A DNA stretch of 33,012 nt from an uncultured Caryophanales bacterium (GTDB lineage: Bacteria; Bacillota_I; Bacilli_A; RF39; UBA660): NCBI GenBank assembly GCA_946412015.1, contig CAMKGA010000022.1, positions 1 through 33,012 of the forward strand, written 5' to 3'. Position 1 is the first letter of the stretch. Each line of letters begins with the position of its first letter. A program made the position numbers and the translations under genes. The notes beneath the pieces were generated by a model. It was not told where the DNA came from, did no database searches, and was given only the letters and a program-made list of their open reading frames with translations. This document shows positions 1-8,000 of the stretch, piece by piece.

Positions 1-55
1 ATAAAAGAACTTCAATCGAAGTTCAAGTTAGGTTGCGGACATAGTCTGCCGTATG
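1..55. repeat. Left copy of 55-bp terminal inverted repeat
   Basis: Bases 1-55 are an exact reverse complement of bases 32958-33012. The unit has two dyads: GAACTTC-AATC-GAAGTTC at 7-24, and GCGGAC-ATA-GTCTGC at 35-49 (one G-T pair). Read outward, the first dyad is followed by TTTTAT and looks like a short intrinsic terminator. The inner edge of the repeat (GTATG) ends exactly on the TG of an extended -10. Because the copies sit at the very ends, the true repeat may be longer outside the window. Fifty-five is also a common assembler k-mer size, so the cut-off length could be set by assembly. Confidence 0.95.
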
Positions 56-62
56 TTATAAT
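33..62 (+). promoter_or_regulatory. Promoter spanning the inner edge of the left terminal repeat
   Basis: TATAAT at 57-62 is preceded by TG at 54-55, giving an extended -10, and TTGCGG at 33-38 is a partial -35 with an 18-base spacer. The -35, most of the spacer and the TG lie inside the 55-bp repeat, while the -10 hexamer itself is outside. The GCGGAC/GTCTGC dyad covers the -35 and part of the spacer, where a repressor could bind. It would drive the gene starting at 79. Confidence 0.6.
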
Positions 63-78
63 AAAATTAGGTGGTAAA

Positions 79-1539
79 ATGGTAACAAAAAAGGATTTAA
101 AACCTGAATTAATTGAGATACTCTCAGAACAGCATAAAAATATAGTAATTGATTTTATAAATAGTTTTTTAACAACATTTAAAGATTGTATTACTAGAGA
201 AGAAGTATTAACTAGAATTAATATATTAAAGTATATTGGTTTTGAAAAACAAGAAAATATAGGAGAAAGATGTGGCAGTGCTGATGCTAAATTTATTAGC
301 TCTTATAAAAAAATTATTATTTCCAGTAGACATAAGACATCAGAAAATAATATAATTAAATCGCTATTATATCATGAGTTAATACATGCTATTTCATATC
401 ATAAAGAGAAGGATTTAGACTCTTGCAATAATAAATATGAAATTTATAGAACAGGATTAAATAGAGGAATGATAGATTTTGATGAAGAATATGATGGCCC
501 TGGTTTTATCGAAGGTGAACTTCTAGAAGAAATAATGACAGAGTACTATAGTACTGTATTACTAAAAAAAGAGGGAATAGATTTTAACGGAGTTTCAATA
601 TTAAATAATTATTGCTTTAATCAGGATTATGTAGAATATCATGGAACTGGATATTATAATGTTGCAGCGCTTGGAAATATATATGATTTTTTATTTGGTA
701 GAGAATTATTAAAAGCAAAATTACATGATGGTAATAATTTTAGAAAGATATTTAATAAAATATTTGATGAAACAGATATATTTAATGGTATTTTTAATGA
801 TGAAGATTTTAAAGTACCAAGTTATTCTAAATTTGTTGCACAAAGAGATATAATGGGAAGATATAAAATTGCGTGCAAGATGTTTGTAGAAATATTTAAA
901 CGAAAAAACAGTGGCAATATCAAGAGTATCACTGATTTATTAAATAATCGTGATTTTAACACTTTTTTAAATATGTTAGTAAAAACAAGAAGTAAATTTG
1001 ATGAATCAAATAAGATAAATGTAGAGTTGTTTTTATTAATAAAAACACTTGAAAAAAATCTTGTAAATGAATTGTTTGGAAGTAAGGAAAAAGAAAATAA
1101 ATACGGTATTGATAATTCTGATATAGAAACATCACTATTTTTAGTTATAGAAAAAATATATGCTGAAAATAAAAATATTGATTTAAATAATATTAAATAT
1201 ACTGTATTTTATGATAATCATTTCAAGGGTATTTATTTAATTATTGGTAATGAAAAATATATAATTGACTATAAAACACTAAGCCAAGATATTGATTATG
1301 TTAAATTGCAAAAGTTTTCTGAATATGGTTTTTCTAAAACTGAAATGGATATGTATTCTAAAGAATATAAAATGGATATAGTAAATGCTAGCTTTGCTAC
1401 TTTAATTAATCCAGTATCAAGAATGACATTTATAGAAAATAATGATAAATTATATAATTATCATGGTAATGAAATAGTTATGGATGAATTAAAAAAATAT
1501 TCAACAAATATTACGGATAGTAAATTACATTCAAAGTGA
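79..1539 (+). CDS. Putative zinc metallopeptidase-like protein, unknown family
   Basis: This is a 486-residue protein that I do not recognise as a whole. Residues 99-103 read HELIH, an HExxH zinc-protease motif inside a predicted helix (LLYHELIHAISYH). About 50 residues later LEEIMTEYYS provides an ExxTE pattern, a plausible third zinc ligand of the gluzincin type. The remaining C-terminal part, rich in Asn, Lys and Ile, shows no motif I know. No signal peptide or membrane segment is visible, so it should be cytoplasmic. ATG 79 follows AGGTGG at 69-74 and an extended -10 promoter in the terminal repeat. It is followed 40 bp later by the DXS-like gene, with no terminator seen, so the two may be co-transcribed. 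Peptidase activity is inferred from the motif alone. Confidence 0.6.
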   Translation: MVTKKDLKPELIEILSEQHKNIVIDFINSFLTTFKDCITREEVLTRINILKYIGFEKQENIGERCGSADAKFISSYKKIIISSRHKTSENNIIKSLLYHELIHAISYHKEKDLDSCNNKYEIYRTGLNRGMIDFDEEYDGPGFIEGELLEEIMTEYYSTVLLKKEGIDFNGVSILNNYCFNQDYVEYHGTGYYNVAALGNIYDFLFGRELLKAKLHDGNNFRKIFNKIFDETDIFNGIFNDEDFKVPSYSKFVAQRDIMGRYKIACKMFVEIFKRKNSGNIKSITDLLNNRDFNTFLNMLVKTRSKFDESNKINVELFLLIKTLEKNLVNELFGSKEKENKYGIDNSDIETSLFLVIEKIYAENKNIDLNNIKYTVFYDNHFKGIYLIIGNEKYIIDYKTLSQDIDYVKLQKFSEYGFSKTEMDMYSKEYKMDIVNASFATLINPVSRMTFIENNDKLYNYHGNEIVMDELKKYSTNITDSKLHSK

Positions 1540-1579
1540 TTCTATTTTAAATTTAATAATGATAAGAAAGGATAATAAT

Positions 1580-3337
1580 ATGTACAGAATTTTAAATAAA
1601 GTAAATAGTCCAGAAGATGTAAAGAAACTAAATATAGAGGAATTAAATGAACTAGCTTCTGATATACGAGAAGGCTTGTTCAATAGGCTTACGAAAATTG
1701 GTGGACACTTTGGACCTAATTTTGGTATGGTAGAAGCAGAAATTGCAATGCATTACGTATTTTCATCGCCGTATGATAAGTTTGTATTTGATGTGTCTCA
1801 TCAAAGTTATCCACATAAAATGTTAACAGGAAGAAAATTAGGTTATATTGATGATAATCATTTTAGTGAAGATTCAGGATACACTAATCCAGATGAAAGT
1901 GAACATGATTTATTTAATGTGGGTCATACCTCAACATCAATTTCACTAGCAACAGGTCTTGCAAAAGCGAGAGATAATTTAGGTGGCTGTGAAAATGTTA
2001 TTGCAGTAATTGGTGATGGTGCACTATCAGGAGGAGAAGCATTAGAAGGCTTAAATGTTGCTGCATCAGAAATAAATTCTAATTTAATAATTATTTTAAA
2101 TGATAATCAACAATCTATATCAGAAACACATGGTGGAATATATAAAAATTTAAAAAAATTAAGAGAAACAAATGGTAGTTATGAAAATAATATGTTTAAA
2201 GCTATTGGACTAGATTATATTTATGAGGAAAATGGTAATGATATTGCCTCTATGATTAATGTATTAAAAAAAGTAAAAGATATTAATCATCCAATAGTAG
2301 TTCATATTAATACTAAAAAGGGTAAAGGATATAAATTAGCTGAAGATAATAAAGAAAATTGGCACTGGACTATGCCATTTGATAGAAAAACAGGAAAACC
2401 TATATTTTCTTATGAGGGAGAAGATTATACTTCTATAGCTCGAGAATATATTTTAAATAAGGCTAAATTAGATGAAAAATTTATGGTAATAACACCTAAT
2501 ATGCCAGGTAGCTTTAATCTAAATATAGATGATAGAAAAGAATTAGGAGAAAAGTTTGTAGATGTAGGTATTGCAGAAGAACAAGCAATTGCAATGGCAT
2601 CAGGAGCAGCAAAAAGGGGAGCTCATCCACTAGTTATTACAAATACAACATTTATGCAAAGGTGTTATGATCAAATATCACATGATGTATGTATAAATAA
2701 TAGTCCAGTAACTATATTATTAAATTATTCATCATTTGATGGACTTACTGATGTTACACATTTAGGAATATTTGGTATATCAATATTTTCTAATATTCCC
2801 AATCTTTTACTATTATGTCCAACTTCTAAAAATGAATTATTAGATGTTCTTGAATGGTCTATAAATCAAGAAAAACATCCAGTTATGATATTAATGCCTG
2901 GAAATGATGTTACAGAAAGAAATACTTTAACAAATTTTGATAACATAAACAAATATAAATTAGAGCAAACAGGAAAGAATGTGGCTATTATTGCACTAGG
3001 TGATTTTTATCAAATGGGAGAAGAATTATCTAAAAAAATAAATAATGAATTAGGTTTTTTGCCAACTTTGATTAATCCTTTATATGCATCAGGTATTGAT
3101 AATATATTGTTAGATGAACTATTAAAAGAACATAAGTTAGTTATTACCTTAGAAGATGGTATATTAGATGGTGGATTTGGGGAAAAGATAGCATCATATT
3201 ATGGTGATTCAGATATAAAAGTAAAAAATTTTGGATTAAAAAAGAAATTTTACGATAGATATAATCCTTTAGAATTATTAAAAGAAGAGGGGATGGATAC
3301 TGAATCAATCATAAATTATATTAAAGAAAATATATAG
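1580..3337 (+). CDS. DXS/transketolase-like thiamine-diphosphate enzyme with altered substrate site
   Basis: This 585-residue protein has the layout of 1-deoxy-D-xylulose-5-phosphate synthase: DVSHQSYPHK near 71-80, thiamine-diphosphate/Mg motif GDGALSGGEALEGLN at 145-159 ending in NDNQQS, catalytic GIAEEQ with Glu-333, and the pyrimidine and C-terminal transketolase domains. It is shorter than typical DXS (about 620). In a by-eye alignment the two arginines that hold the substrate phosphate in E. coli DXS (Arg-420 and Arg-478) are replaced, the first by Tyr-383 (LLNYSSF in place of AIDRAGI) and the second by Gly in ILMPGND. His-431 is kept (His-394). It is therefore a TPP-dependent ketol-transfer enzyme of uncertain substrate and not a safe DXS. 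ATG 1580 is preferred over ATG 1559 because AAAGGA lies 7-8 bases before it. A strong terminator follows. Confidence 0.75.
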   Translation: MYRILNKVNSPEDVKKLNIEELNELASDIREGLFNRLTKIGGHFGPNFGMVEAEIAMHYVFSSPYDKFVFDVSHQSYPHKMLTGRKLGYIDDNHFSEDSGYTNPDESEHDLFNVGHTSTSISLATGLAKARDNLGGCENVIAVIGDGALSGGEALEGLNVAASEINSNLIIILNDNQQSISETHGGIYKNLKKLRETNGSYENNMFKAIGLDYIYEENGNDIASMINVLKKVKDINHPIVVHINTKKGKGYKLAEDNKENWHWTMPFDRKTGKPIFSYEGEDYTSIAREYILNKAKLDEKFMVITPNMPGSFNLNIDDRKELGEKFVDVGIAEEQAIAMASGAAKRGAHPLVITNTTFMQRCYDQISHDVCINNSPVTILLNYSSFDGLTDVTHLGIFGISIFSNIPNLLLLCPTSKNELLDVLEWSINQEKHPVMILMPGNDVTERNTLTNFDNINKYKLEQTGKNVAIIALGDFYQMGEELSKKINNELGFLPTLINPLYASGIDNILLDELLKEHKLVITLEDGILDGGFGEKIASYYGDSDIKVKNFGLKKKFYDRYNPLELLKEEGMDTESIINYIKENI

Positions 3338-3344
3338 TATTATA

Positions 3345-3377
3345 AACCCCGTTTCTTATTAAAATAGAAACGGGGTT
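3345..3377. terminator. Strong intrinsic terminator
   Basis: AACCCCGTTTC at 3345-3355 pairs perfectly with GAAACGGGGTT at 3367-3377 across an 11-base loop, just after the DXS-like gene and facing the convergent minus-strand genes. It is GC-rich for this genome. The T-run is weak on the + side (ATATTAATT). Confidence 0.8.
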
Positions 3378-3411
3378 ATATTAATTAAATTATCTTATAG
3401 TTTATTTTTTT

Positions 3412-3501
3412 TCATTTTTTAAAAACTTTTTTTATATCATTATTAATATTTAAATAATTATAAATAACATTTGTTTTATCTAATATCTCTTTATATTTCA
3501 T
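3412..3501 (-). CDS. 29-residue small ORF translationally coupled to the upstream gene
   Basis: The ATG at 3501-3499 overlaps the TGA stop of the upstream gene (ATGA arrangement) and is preceded by AAGGAG at ideal distance inside the end of that gene. The peptide begins MKYKEILDKTNVIYNY and ends DIKKVFKK: lysine- and asparagine-rich, with no membrane segment. It is too short for homology by eye and could be a relic, but the exact SD-ATG geometry argues that it is translated. The T-rich tract downstream on the minus strand is followed by the shared terminator at 3345-3377. Confidence 0.5.
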   Translation of the reverse strand: MKYKEILDKTNVIYNYLNINNDIKKVFKK

Positions 3502-4436
3502 AAATTCTCCTTAATTTTCTTATATACTAAAATAGAATCTTTAATATTATCATCTTTAAATTTAAACCCATCAATACCAGTAAATGATTTTAATTCTATA
3601 TTGTATTCTTTTAATACTTCAAATGTTTTATTTAAATTATATATTATAGACCAATCATCTTTATATATAGTATTTTTATCTGTTCTATATAAATAGCTTA
3701 CTAATAATTTGCCATTATTATTTAGTAATAAATTCATTCTATCAATTAATATCTTTAAATCAGGTAGCGACAAATATGTTCCAATATTAGATAGCCATAT
3801 ATTATCATATTTTTTATTTAATTCAATTTTAAATAAATCTTTATTTATAAATGTTGGTTTTATTTTAGTAATTAATTCTTTTATATTTTTATAGTTTTTT
3901 TCATCTTTTAAATAGTTATTACAGTTTCTTATTATATGTGTATTATATTCATCTGATGAAAATATACTTTCTCTTATATCATATCCTTTATATGATTGAA
4001 ATAATTCATCAAAGAATAAATATGATTCATAATCAAGTAGTCGTAAAGTTAATTTAATTTTATCAAATATCTTTAAATCAAATACGGCATAATTATCTTT
4101 AAAAGTTTTTGGATAGCTTTTATATCTTAAAAAGTAGAAAAATTCATCCATATCTAAACATAGTATACTTGCAACTTTTAAATAATAATAGTATTTAAAG
4201 TAAGAATTAATATCTACTAATGTTATGTCTTTACAACCATATAAAATAGAATTTATAACTTGATCGGAAGAACTGCCTACAGTTAGTAAAGATTTATCGT
4301 ATAGGTCAAATTGTTCAATATAACCACTTATATTTTCAGTAGTAAAAGGGTATATACTAAACTTACTATTGTTATCAAAAACAAATTCTTTATCACATCG
4401 TTTAATTGCACTTATAATATTTTGTTCTAAAGTCAT
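3498..4436 (-). CDS. SAM-dependent methyltransferase-like protein (Rossmann fold)
   Basis: This is a 312-residue protein. Residues near 48-76 (SLLTVGSSSDQVINSILYGC then ITLVDIN) look like motif I of a SAM-binding Rossmann fold with the acidic end of strand 2. A later YDNIWLSNIGTYLS and NNNGKLLVSYLY look like strands 4 and 5 of a methyltransferase. The layout recalls DUF3419-type proteins (relatives of the BtaA aminocarboxypropyl transferases), but I cannot assign the substrate. The start ATG 4434-4436 follows GGAGA with 8-9 bases. It is transcribed divergently from the interrupted gene at 4515, and a 29-codon ORF overlaps its stop by the ATGA arrangement, forming a small operon. Confidence 0.55.
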   Translation of the reverse strand: MTLEQNIISAIKRCDKEFVFDNNSKFSIYPFTTENISGYIEQFDLYDKSLLTVGSSSDQVINSILYGCKDITLVDINSYFKYYYYLKVASILCLDMDEFFYFLRYKSYPKTFKDNYAVFDLKIFDKIKLTLRLLDYESYLFFDELFQSYKGYDIRESIFSSDEYNTHIIRNCNNYLKDEKNYKNIKELITKIKPTFINKDLFKIELNKKYDNIWLSNIGTYLSLPDLKILIDRMNLLLNNNGKLLVSYLYRTDKNTIYKDDWSIIYNLNKTFEVLKEYNIELKSFTGIDGFKFKDDNIKDSILVYKKIKENL

Positions 4437-4458
4437 GTATTTATCTCCAATAACTACT

Positions 4459-4490
4459 ATTATAACAAAAAAATATAAATATGTTATAAT
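4459..4490. promoter_or_regulatory. Divergent pair of extended -10 promoters
   Basis: TGTTATAAT occurs on the + strand at 4482-4490, for the gene at 4515, and on the - strand (4467-4459), for the gene ending at 3498. The two -10 elements lie back to back and together form an inverted repeat separated by 14 A/T-rich bases. No clear -35 is seen for either, as expected for extended -10 promoters. Confidence 0.55.
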
Positions 4491-4514
4491 AATTATAAAA
4501 GGAGTAGGATATTT

Positions 4515-5027
4515 ATGGCATTTGCACCAATTGTAGCAAGAAGTTTGTATGAAAAATTATCTGTTGAAGAATTAGAAGCTAAATATGAAAGTTTAAAGCA
4601 TAATTATTGCTTTAATACTAAAGAAGAACAAATAGAGTATATTATTAAAAATTATTTGAACTCAAGTAATGATGTTAGCAATAGCTCTATTAAAATAGCA
4701 TTAGAATAATTATTAAAAGAAAAAACAGGAAAAGAATATAGTATTCAACCTAAAACTTTTGATATTTCTTTAGTAGATATTATTAATTATGTAACAAAAA
4801 CAAATGAAGATCCTTTTTGGCAAGAAGCATTAACAAATTATTTTGAAAAATTAGATGGTATAAGTGAGCAAGAGAAAATAGATTTTTTAATTAAACTAAT
4901 TCAAGATGAAAATTCATATAATGAGTTTACAAAAGAAATATTACATACAGAAAATGCATTTGAACTATATAATAAATATAATGAAATTCTGGAAAAATTT
5001 ATTTTAATGAATATAAGAGTGGGCTAA
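4515..5027 (+). pseudogene. Unknown protein gene interrupted by an in-frame TAA
   Basis: An ORF of 64 codons begins at ATG 4515, after AAGGAG, and stops at TAA 4707-4709. The same frame continues open for another 105 codons (LLKEKTGKEYSIQPK onward) to TAA 5025-5027, with normal coding composition. The simplest reading is a 170-residue protein broken by one nonsense change at codon 65. It is mostly helical and charged (EELEAKYESLK, EQEKIDFLIKLIQ), with no signal peptide, and I do not recognise the family. A hairpin terminator follows at 5042. It lies immediately outside the left end of the tandem accessory modules. Two separate short proteins are possible but less likely, because no ribosome site precedes the second part. 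Confidence 0.6.
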
Positions 5028-5041
5028 AGTAAGGTATATTA

Positions 5042-5072
5042 AAACTCAAACTTTTATAAGTTTGAGTTTATT
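5042..5072 (+). terminator. Intrinsic terminator after the interrupted gene
   Basis: AAACTCAAACTT at 5042-5053 pairs perfectly with AAGTTTGAGTTT at 5058-5069 over a 4-base loop and is followed by T-rich sequence. Confidence 0.8.
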
Positions 5073-5081
5073 ATTAATTTT

Positions 5082-5147
5082 GTGCGAGTGTCGTAGATAT
5101 CTACAACTTTTCTCACAAGTACGAATGATATAAATATCACTCACTAA
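5082..5147. repeat. LE1: left-end repeat, copy 1
   Basis: This is almost identical to 7894-7957; they differ by two bases near the ACTTT run and by G/A at the fifth or sixth position. Inside are a perfect 12-bp palindrome GTAGATATCTAC (5093-5104), the 8-mer CACAAGTA (5114-5121, also found in the oriT hairpin) and a dyad TGATAT-AA-ATATCA (5126-5139). It begins at GTGCG, resembling the GGTGC of the tRNA-Leu 3' end. Confidence 0.85.
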
Positions 5148-5206
5148 TAAGAATATAACACATTTTTTGATAAATTTGAATAGTTTAAAAAAAAAATTAA
5201 AAAGTA

Positions 5207-5215
5207 TGATATAAT
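5207..5215 (+). promoter_or_regulatory. Extended -10 promoter for the ClpX-like gene
   Basis: TGATATAAT lies 28 bases upstream of ATG 5243. No -35 at proper spacing is visible. GGGGGAG at 5230-5236 is the ribosome site. The rest of 5148-5206 is A/T-rich without recognisable features. Confidence 0.5.
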
Positions 5216-5242
5216 AACTCTCGCATTAAGGGGGAGTTTGTT

Positions 5243-6703
5243 ATGGCAAATTTAAGAATTGGTTATTTATTTAAAAAAGAAATATGTTACATATGAAAAC
5301 AAAAAATATGAAATTTTTGAGTTTATTGATTATGTAGCTGGTATTGGTTTTACTAACACTGAAAATAATGATAGAATTAATGTTTTAAGTGGAAACTACA
5401 ACGGAACATATGCAAGTTTTATAAATAAAAACGGAAATGAAGAAGAATTTGTTTTTTTAGCAGATAATCTTGAAGATGCTTTGAAAGTTAATGATAATCA
5501 TGTTAATTTTATTGCAATTAGAAACAAACGAATATCATCTACTGGTAAGTATTATTTAAGAGGAGATAATGGAACTAGTTTATCAAAATTAATAAATGAA
5601 GATTTAATAACATATTTACAAAATAATGATAAAAAAGGACAATCGGATTTTGATGAAGATGAATTTGAAAAAAATAGTGATATATCGTCTATGTATTCTT
5701 CAATCAAAAAACAATAATTTCGCAAGATGAACAAATAATGCAAATATTAACTGCACTATTTAAAAATCAAAAGGTTGTTAATTCTGATTTAGATATGGAT
5801 TTAATTGCTAAATTAAAAGAAAACATTTTAATTTATGGTTCTACTGGAACTGGTAAAACAGAAATTTAAAAAAGAATTTCTAAATTGTATAATATACCTC
5901 TAGTTATTGAAGATGCCACTTCACTTTCTGAAACAGGTTATCAAGGAAGAAAAATAACTGATATGCTTGAAGATTTATACCTTGCAGCTGATAATGACAT
6001 TGAACTTGCAGAAAAAGGTATTTTAGCAATTGATGAATTTGATAAACTTGCTGAAAAATCTGAAGATAATCAATCTCACGTTTCTAGGTTAGGAGTTCAA
6101 AGATCACTATTAAAATTACTTGATGGAACGTTATTCTATTTTGGTGATAAAAAATTTGATACATCTAAATTAACAGTTGTTGCATTAGGTGCCTTTACTG
6201 GTATAATTGATGAAAAAAAACAAAATAGTGGTAATACCATTGGTTTTGGAAGTAATAACATGGGGAAAAAAGTAAATTACGATGATTATAGCAAAATTAG
6301 TAGTAATGATTTTATTAAATATGGTATTATGAGCGAATTAATTGGTAGATTTTCTAAAACTATTGCAATGAATCCATTATCAAAAGAAGATATAATTAAA
6401 ATATTAAAAGAATCTGATTTTAGTCCATTAAATACATATAAAAAATTATTTGATATGTTAGAAGTTAATTTTGATTTTAGTGATGAATTTATTGAATATA
6501 TTGCTGAACTTGCTATATCCAAACAAAGTGGTGCTAGAAGTTTAAAAACAGTGTTTGATGATTGCATAAGTAGTGCTTTATTTAGAATATTTGCTGGAGA
6601 ATATTCAAGTATTTCATTAGTAAAACCTGATGATGAAAATAATAAACCTTATATTTTAACTAAAACAATTGAGAAAAAACATGGGTTATTTGGAAGAAAA
6701 TAA
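5243..6703 (+). pseudogene. ClpX-like AAA+ ATPase, broken by two frameshifts and a stop
   Basis: Read across three frames, this encodes about 485 residues: MANLRIGYLFKK, then KYVTYENKKYEIFEF to SSIKK, then TIISQDEQIMQIL onward. The C-terminal two thirds is ClpX/HslU-like: Walker A GSTGTGKTEI, a downstream DATSLSETGYQGR, and Walker B GILAIDEFDKLAEK, then LLKLLDGT and a C-terminal small domain with SGARSLK. The N-terminal 200 residues match no ClpX zinc domain that I can see. Lesions: one extra base near the A6 run at 5272-5277, one missing base in the A6 run at 5706-5711 (which restores the original frame), and TAA at 5866-5868 just after Walker A. The first two lie in homopolymers, so they could be slippage, phase variation or sequence error. 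The start ATG 5243 has a strong ribosome site. It is inside the left accessory module. Confidence 0.75.
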
Positions 6704-6739
6704 AAGACAGTTGCATTGATAATATGTGACCGTCTTTTT
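6702..6739. terminator. Bidirectional terminator between convergent genes
   Basis: AAAAGAC at 6702-6708 pairs with GTCTTTT at 6732-6738, with further G-T-containing pairing inside (GTTGCA with TGTGAC). It sits between the AAA+ pseudogene and the convergent KilA-N gene. Confidence 0.65.
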
Positions 6740-6743
6740 AATA

Positions 6744-7634
6744 TTATTTTGTTTCTATTAAATGATTACTTGCATTTATTTGTTTTTGCAATATTTCTAA
6801 TTCCTTAATTCCGTTATTATTTTTTAATACTTCCATTTGATTTCTAGCGGATTCATTTAATTTTATTAGTCTTTCCCTTTGATTAATGCCTAATTTAATA
6901 AATTCAGCATTAGAATTTTCTAAATTATTTAATATTACCAAATGAAGTAGATCAGTATAATCTCTCATATTGCCATCCTCCGCAAGTTTCGGATTGTTTT
7001 CTCTCCATTCTTTTGCAGTCATACCAAATAATGCAACATTCAAAACATCAGCTTCCTCGGCATATGCAAATTTCTTTTGCTTTTCAGTTAGTGTTGGCAC
7101 TATATAATTTTTTACAGCATCAGTATGAACTATATAATTAGTTTTAGATAAAATACGATTAGCGTGCCATTCTATCTTTTCTTGATATGCTTCATTTTTC
7201 TTTAATCTTTCAAACTCCTTAATTAAATATAGTTTAAATTCTGGACTTAACCAACTAGCAAATTCAAATGCTATATCAGGATGAGCAAATGTTCCAATAC
7301 TATATTTTCCACCTTTAGAGTATATTCCAATAGCATTAGTTCTTTGTATCCATCTCTTTGGACTTAAAGTAAATGATGGATATCCAACTTCATTAATTTT
7401 AATTTCACTGAATTCCGTGAAATTAAAATTTTCATTATTTAATTGTTCCCATAAACCTATATAATCAAAAGTTCCTTTGTTACTCATCCAATGAATAATT
7501 ACATTCGCAGGATTTTCTGGATTAGAATATTTTGCTAAATCAGTTAATGATATATAATCAACATCACCAATTCGCATAATTCCAACTTTATTGTTTTTAA
7601 CATCTATTTCTGTTTTTACTAGATTATTTTTCAT
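6744..7634 (-). CDS. KilA-N domain protein
   Basis: This 296-residue protein has an N-terminal KilA-N DNA-binding-type domain: YISLTDLAKYSNPENPANVI and WMSNKGTFDYIGLWE, then the hallmark IGIYSKGGKYSIGTFAHPD and IAFEFASWLSPEFKLYLIKEFERLK around residues 105-150. KilA-N proteins are typical of phages, prophages and plasmids and often act as antirepressors or regulators. The C-terminal half is charged and helical, with no motif I know. Start ATG 7632-7634 follows AAGGAG. Base composition looks slightly less AT-rich than the neighbours, in keeping with acquisition. It converges with the AAA+ pseudogene and lies inside the left accessory module. The domain call is good; the actual role is unknown. 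Confidence 0.8.
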   Translation of the reverse strand: MKNNLVKTEIDVKNNKVGIMRIGDVDYISLTDLAKYSNPENPANVIIHWMSNKGTFDYIGLWEQLNNENFNFTEFSEIKINEVGYPSFTLSPKRWIQRTNAIGIYSKGGKYSIGTFAHPDIAFEFASWLSPEFKLYLIKEFERLKKNEAYQEKIEWHANRILSKTNYIVHTDAVKNYIVPTLTEKQKKFAYAEEADVLNVALFGMTAKEWRENNPKLAEDGNMRDYTDLLHLVILNNLENSNAEFIKLGINQRERLIKLNESARNQMEVLKNNNGIKELEILQKQINASNHLIETK

Positions 7635-7754
7635 ATACTTGCTCCTTTCTTAATAAATTACTATAAAGTTTATAAGATATAACTTTCACTTTAATTGTAG
7701 CATAAAATTGCAGACTTTTATTAGTGTTTTACATATTTATTAAATATTTACCTA

Positions 7755-7897
7755 ATGACAAAATATTTAACCCACTGGTAATTTTGATACTTGTGTCAAA
7801 ATTACCAGTGGGTTTCTATAATGCACAAAAAATCAGTCATATTTCAGACTGATGTATATAAAAGTTCGAATAGTTCGAACAAATTTATCGTTGGTGC
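7755..7897. repeat. RE1: right-end repeat, copy 1, with flipped hairpin
   Basis: These 143 bp match 10038-10180 with no indels. All differences fall in one 22-base patch (7774-7795), which equals the reverse complement of bases 10071-10092 in the other copy. As a result RE1 carries a perfect hairpin: arms CCCACTGGTAATTTTGA (7771-7787) and TCAAAATTACCAGTGGG (7796-7812), extended by AA/TT, with loop TACTTGTG. Two further dyads follow: ATCAGTC/GACTGAT (7832-7853) and GTTCGAA-TAG-TTCGAAC (7864-7880). The repeat ends in GGTGC, where the next left-end repeat begins. With LE2 and the leader of the KilA-N gene it fills the gene-free stretch 7635-8000. Confidence 0.9.
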
Positions 7898-7957
7898 GGG
7901 TGTCGTAGATATCTACAACTTTACACAAGTACGAATGATATAAATATCACTCACTAA
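7894..7957. repeat. LE2: left-end repeat, copy 2
   Basis: This is the second copy of the left-end repeat. It shares GTAGATATCTAC (7905-7916), CACAAGTA (7924-7931) and TGATAT-AA-ATATCA (7936-7949) with LE1. Its first bases GTGC overlap the last bases of RE1, so the two modules are joined head to tail with no spacer. Confidence 0.85.
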
Positions 7958-8000
7958 AAATATTATAACCTTAAAAATAATTTTTAACAATATTGTTTGA

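Larger units (their letters stand above)
5082..7897. mobile_element. Left accessory module (no relaxase, no integrase)
   Basis: The segment is bounded by left-end repeat LE1 (5082-5147) and right-end repeat RE1 (7755-7897), the same ends that bound the neighbouring mob-bearing module. It holds a broken ClpX-like AAA+ gene and a KilA-N protein. It carries an oriT-like hairpin in RE1 but no relaxase, so it could be a mobilisable satellite or the decayed half of a composite insertion. That these are discrete mobile units is inferred from the shared ends and the tandem order next to tRNA-Leu. Confidence 0.5.

Noticed and set aside
79-1539. Alternative genetic code (TGA = Trp), considered because of the low GC and Mollicutes-like genes
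   Set aside because: Intact genes end in TGA (for example at 1539 and 17686), and MurF with wall genes argues against mycoplasma code use.
5082-5147. LE repeats as degenerate tRNA copies
   Set aside because: Only the first few bases resemble the tRNA-Leu end; no cloverleaf arms can be formed.
6286-6567. 93-codon minus-strand ORF
   Set aside because: Antisense to the well-supported AAA+ coding sequence.
7771-7812. Perfect hairpin as an ordinary intrinsic terminator
   Set aside because: There is no proper T-run on either strand, and the same repeat lies upstream of mob where an oriT fits better; a terminator role is not excluded.
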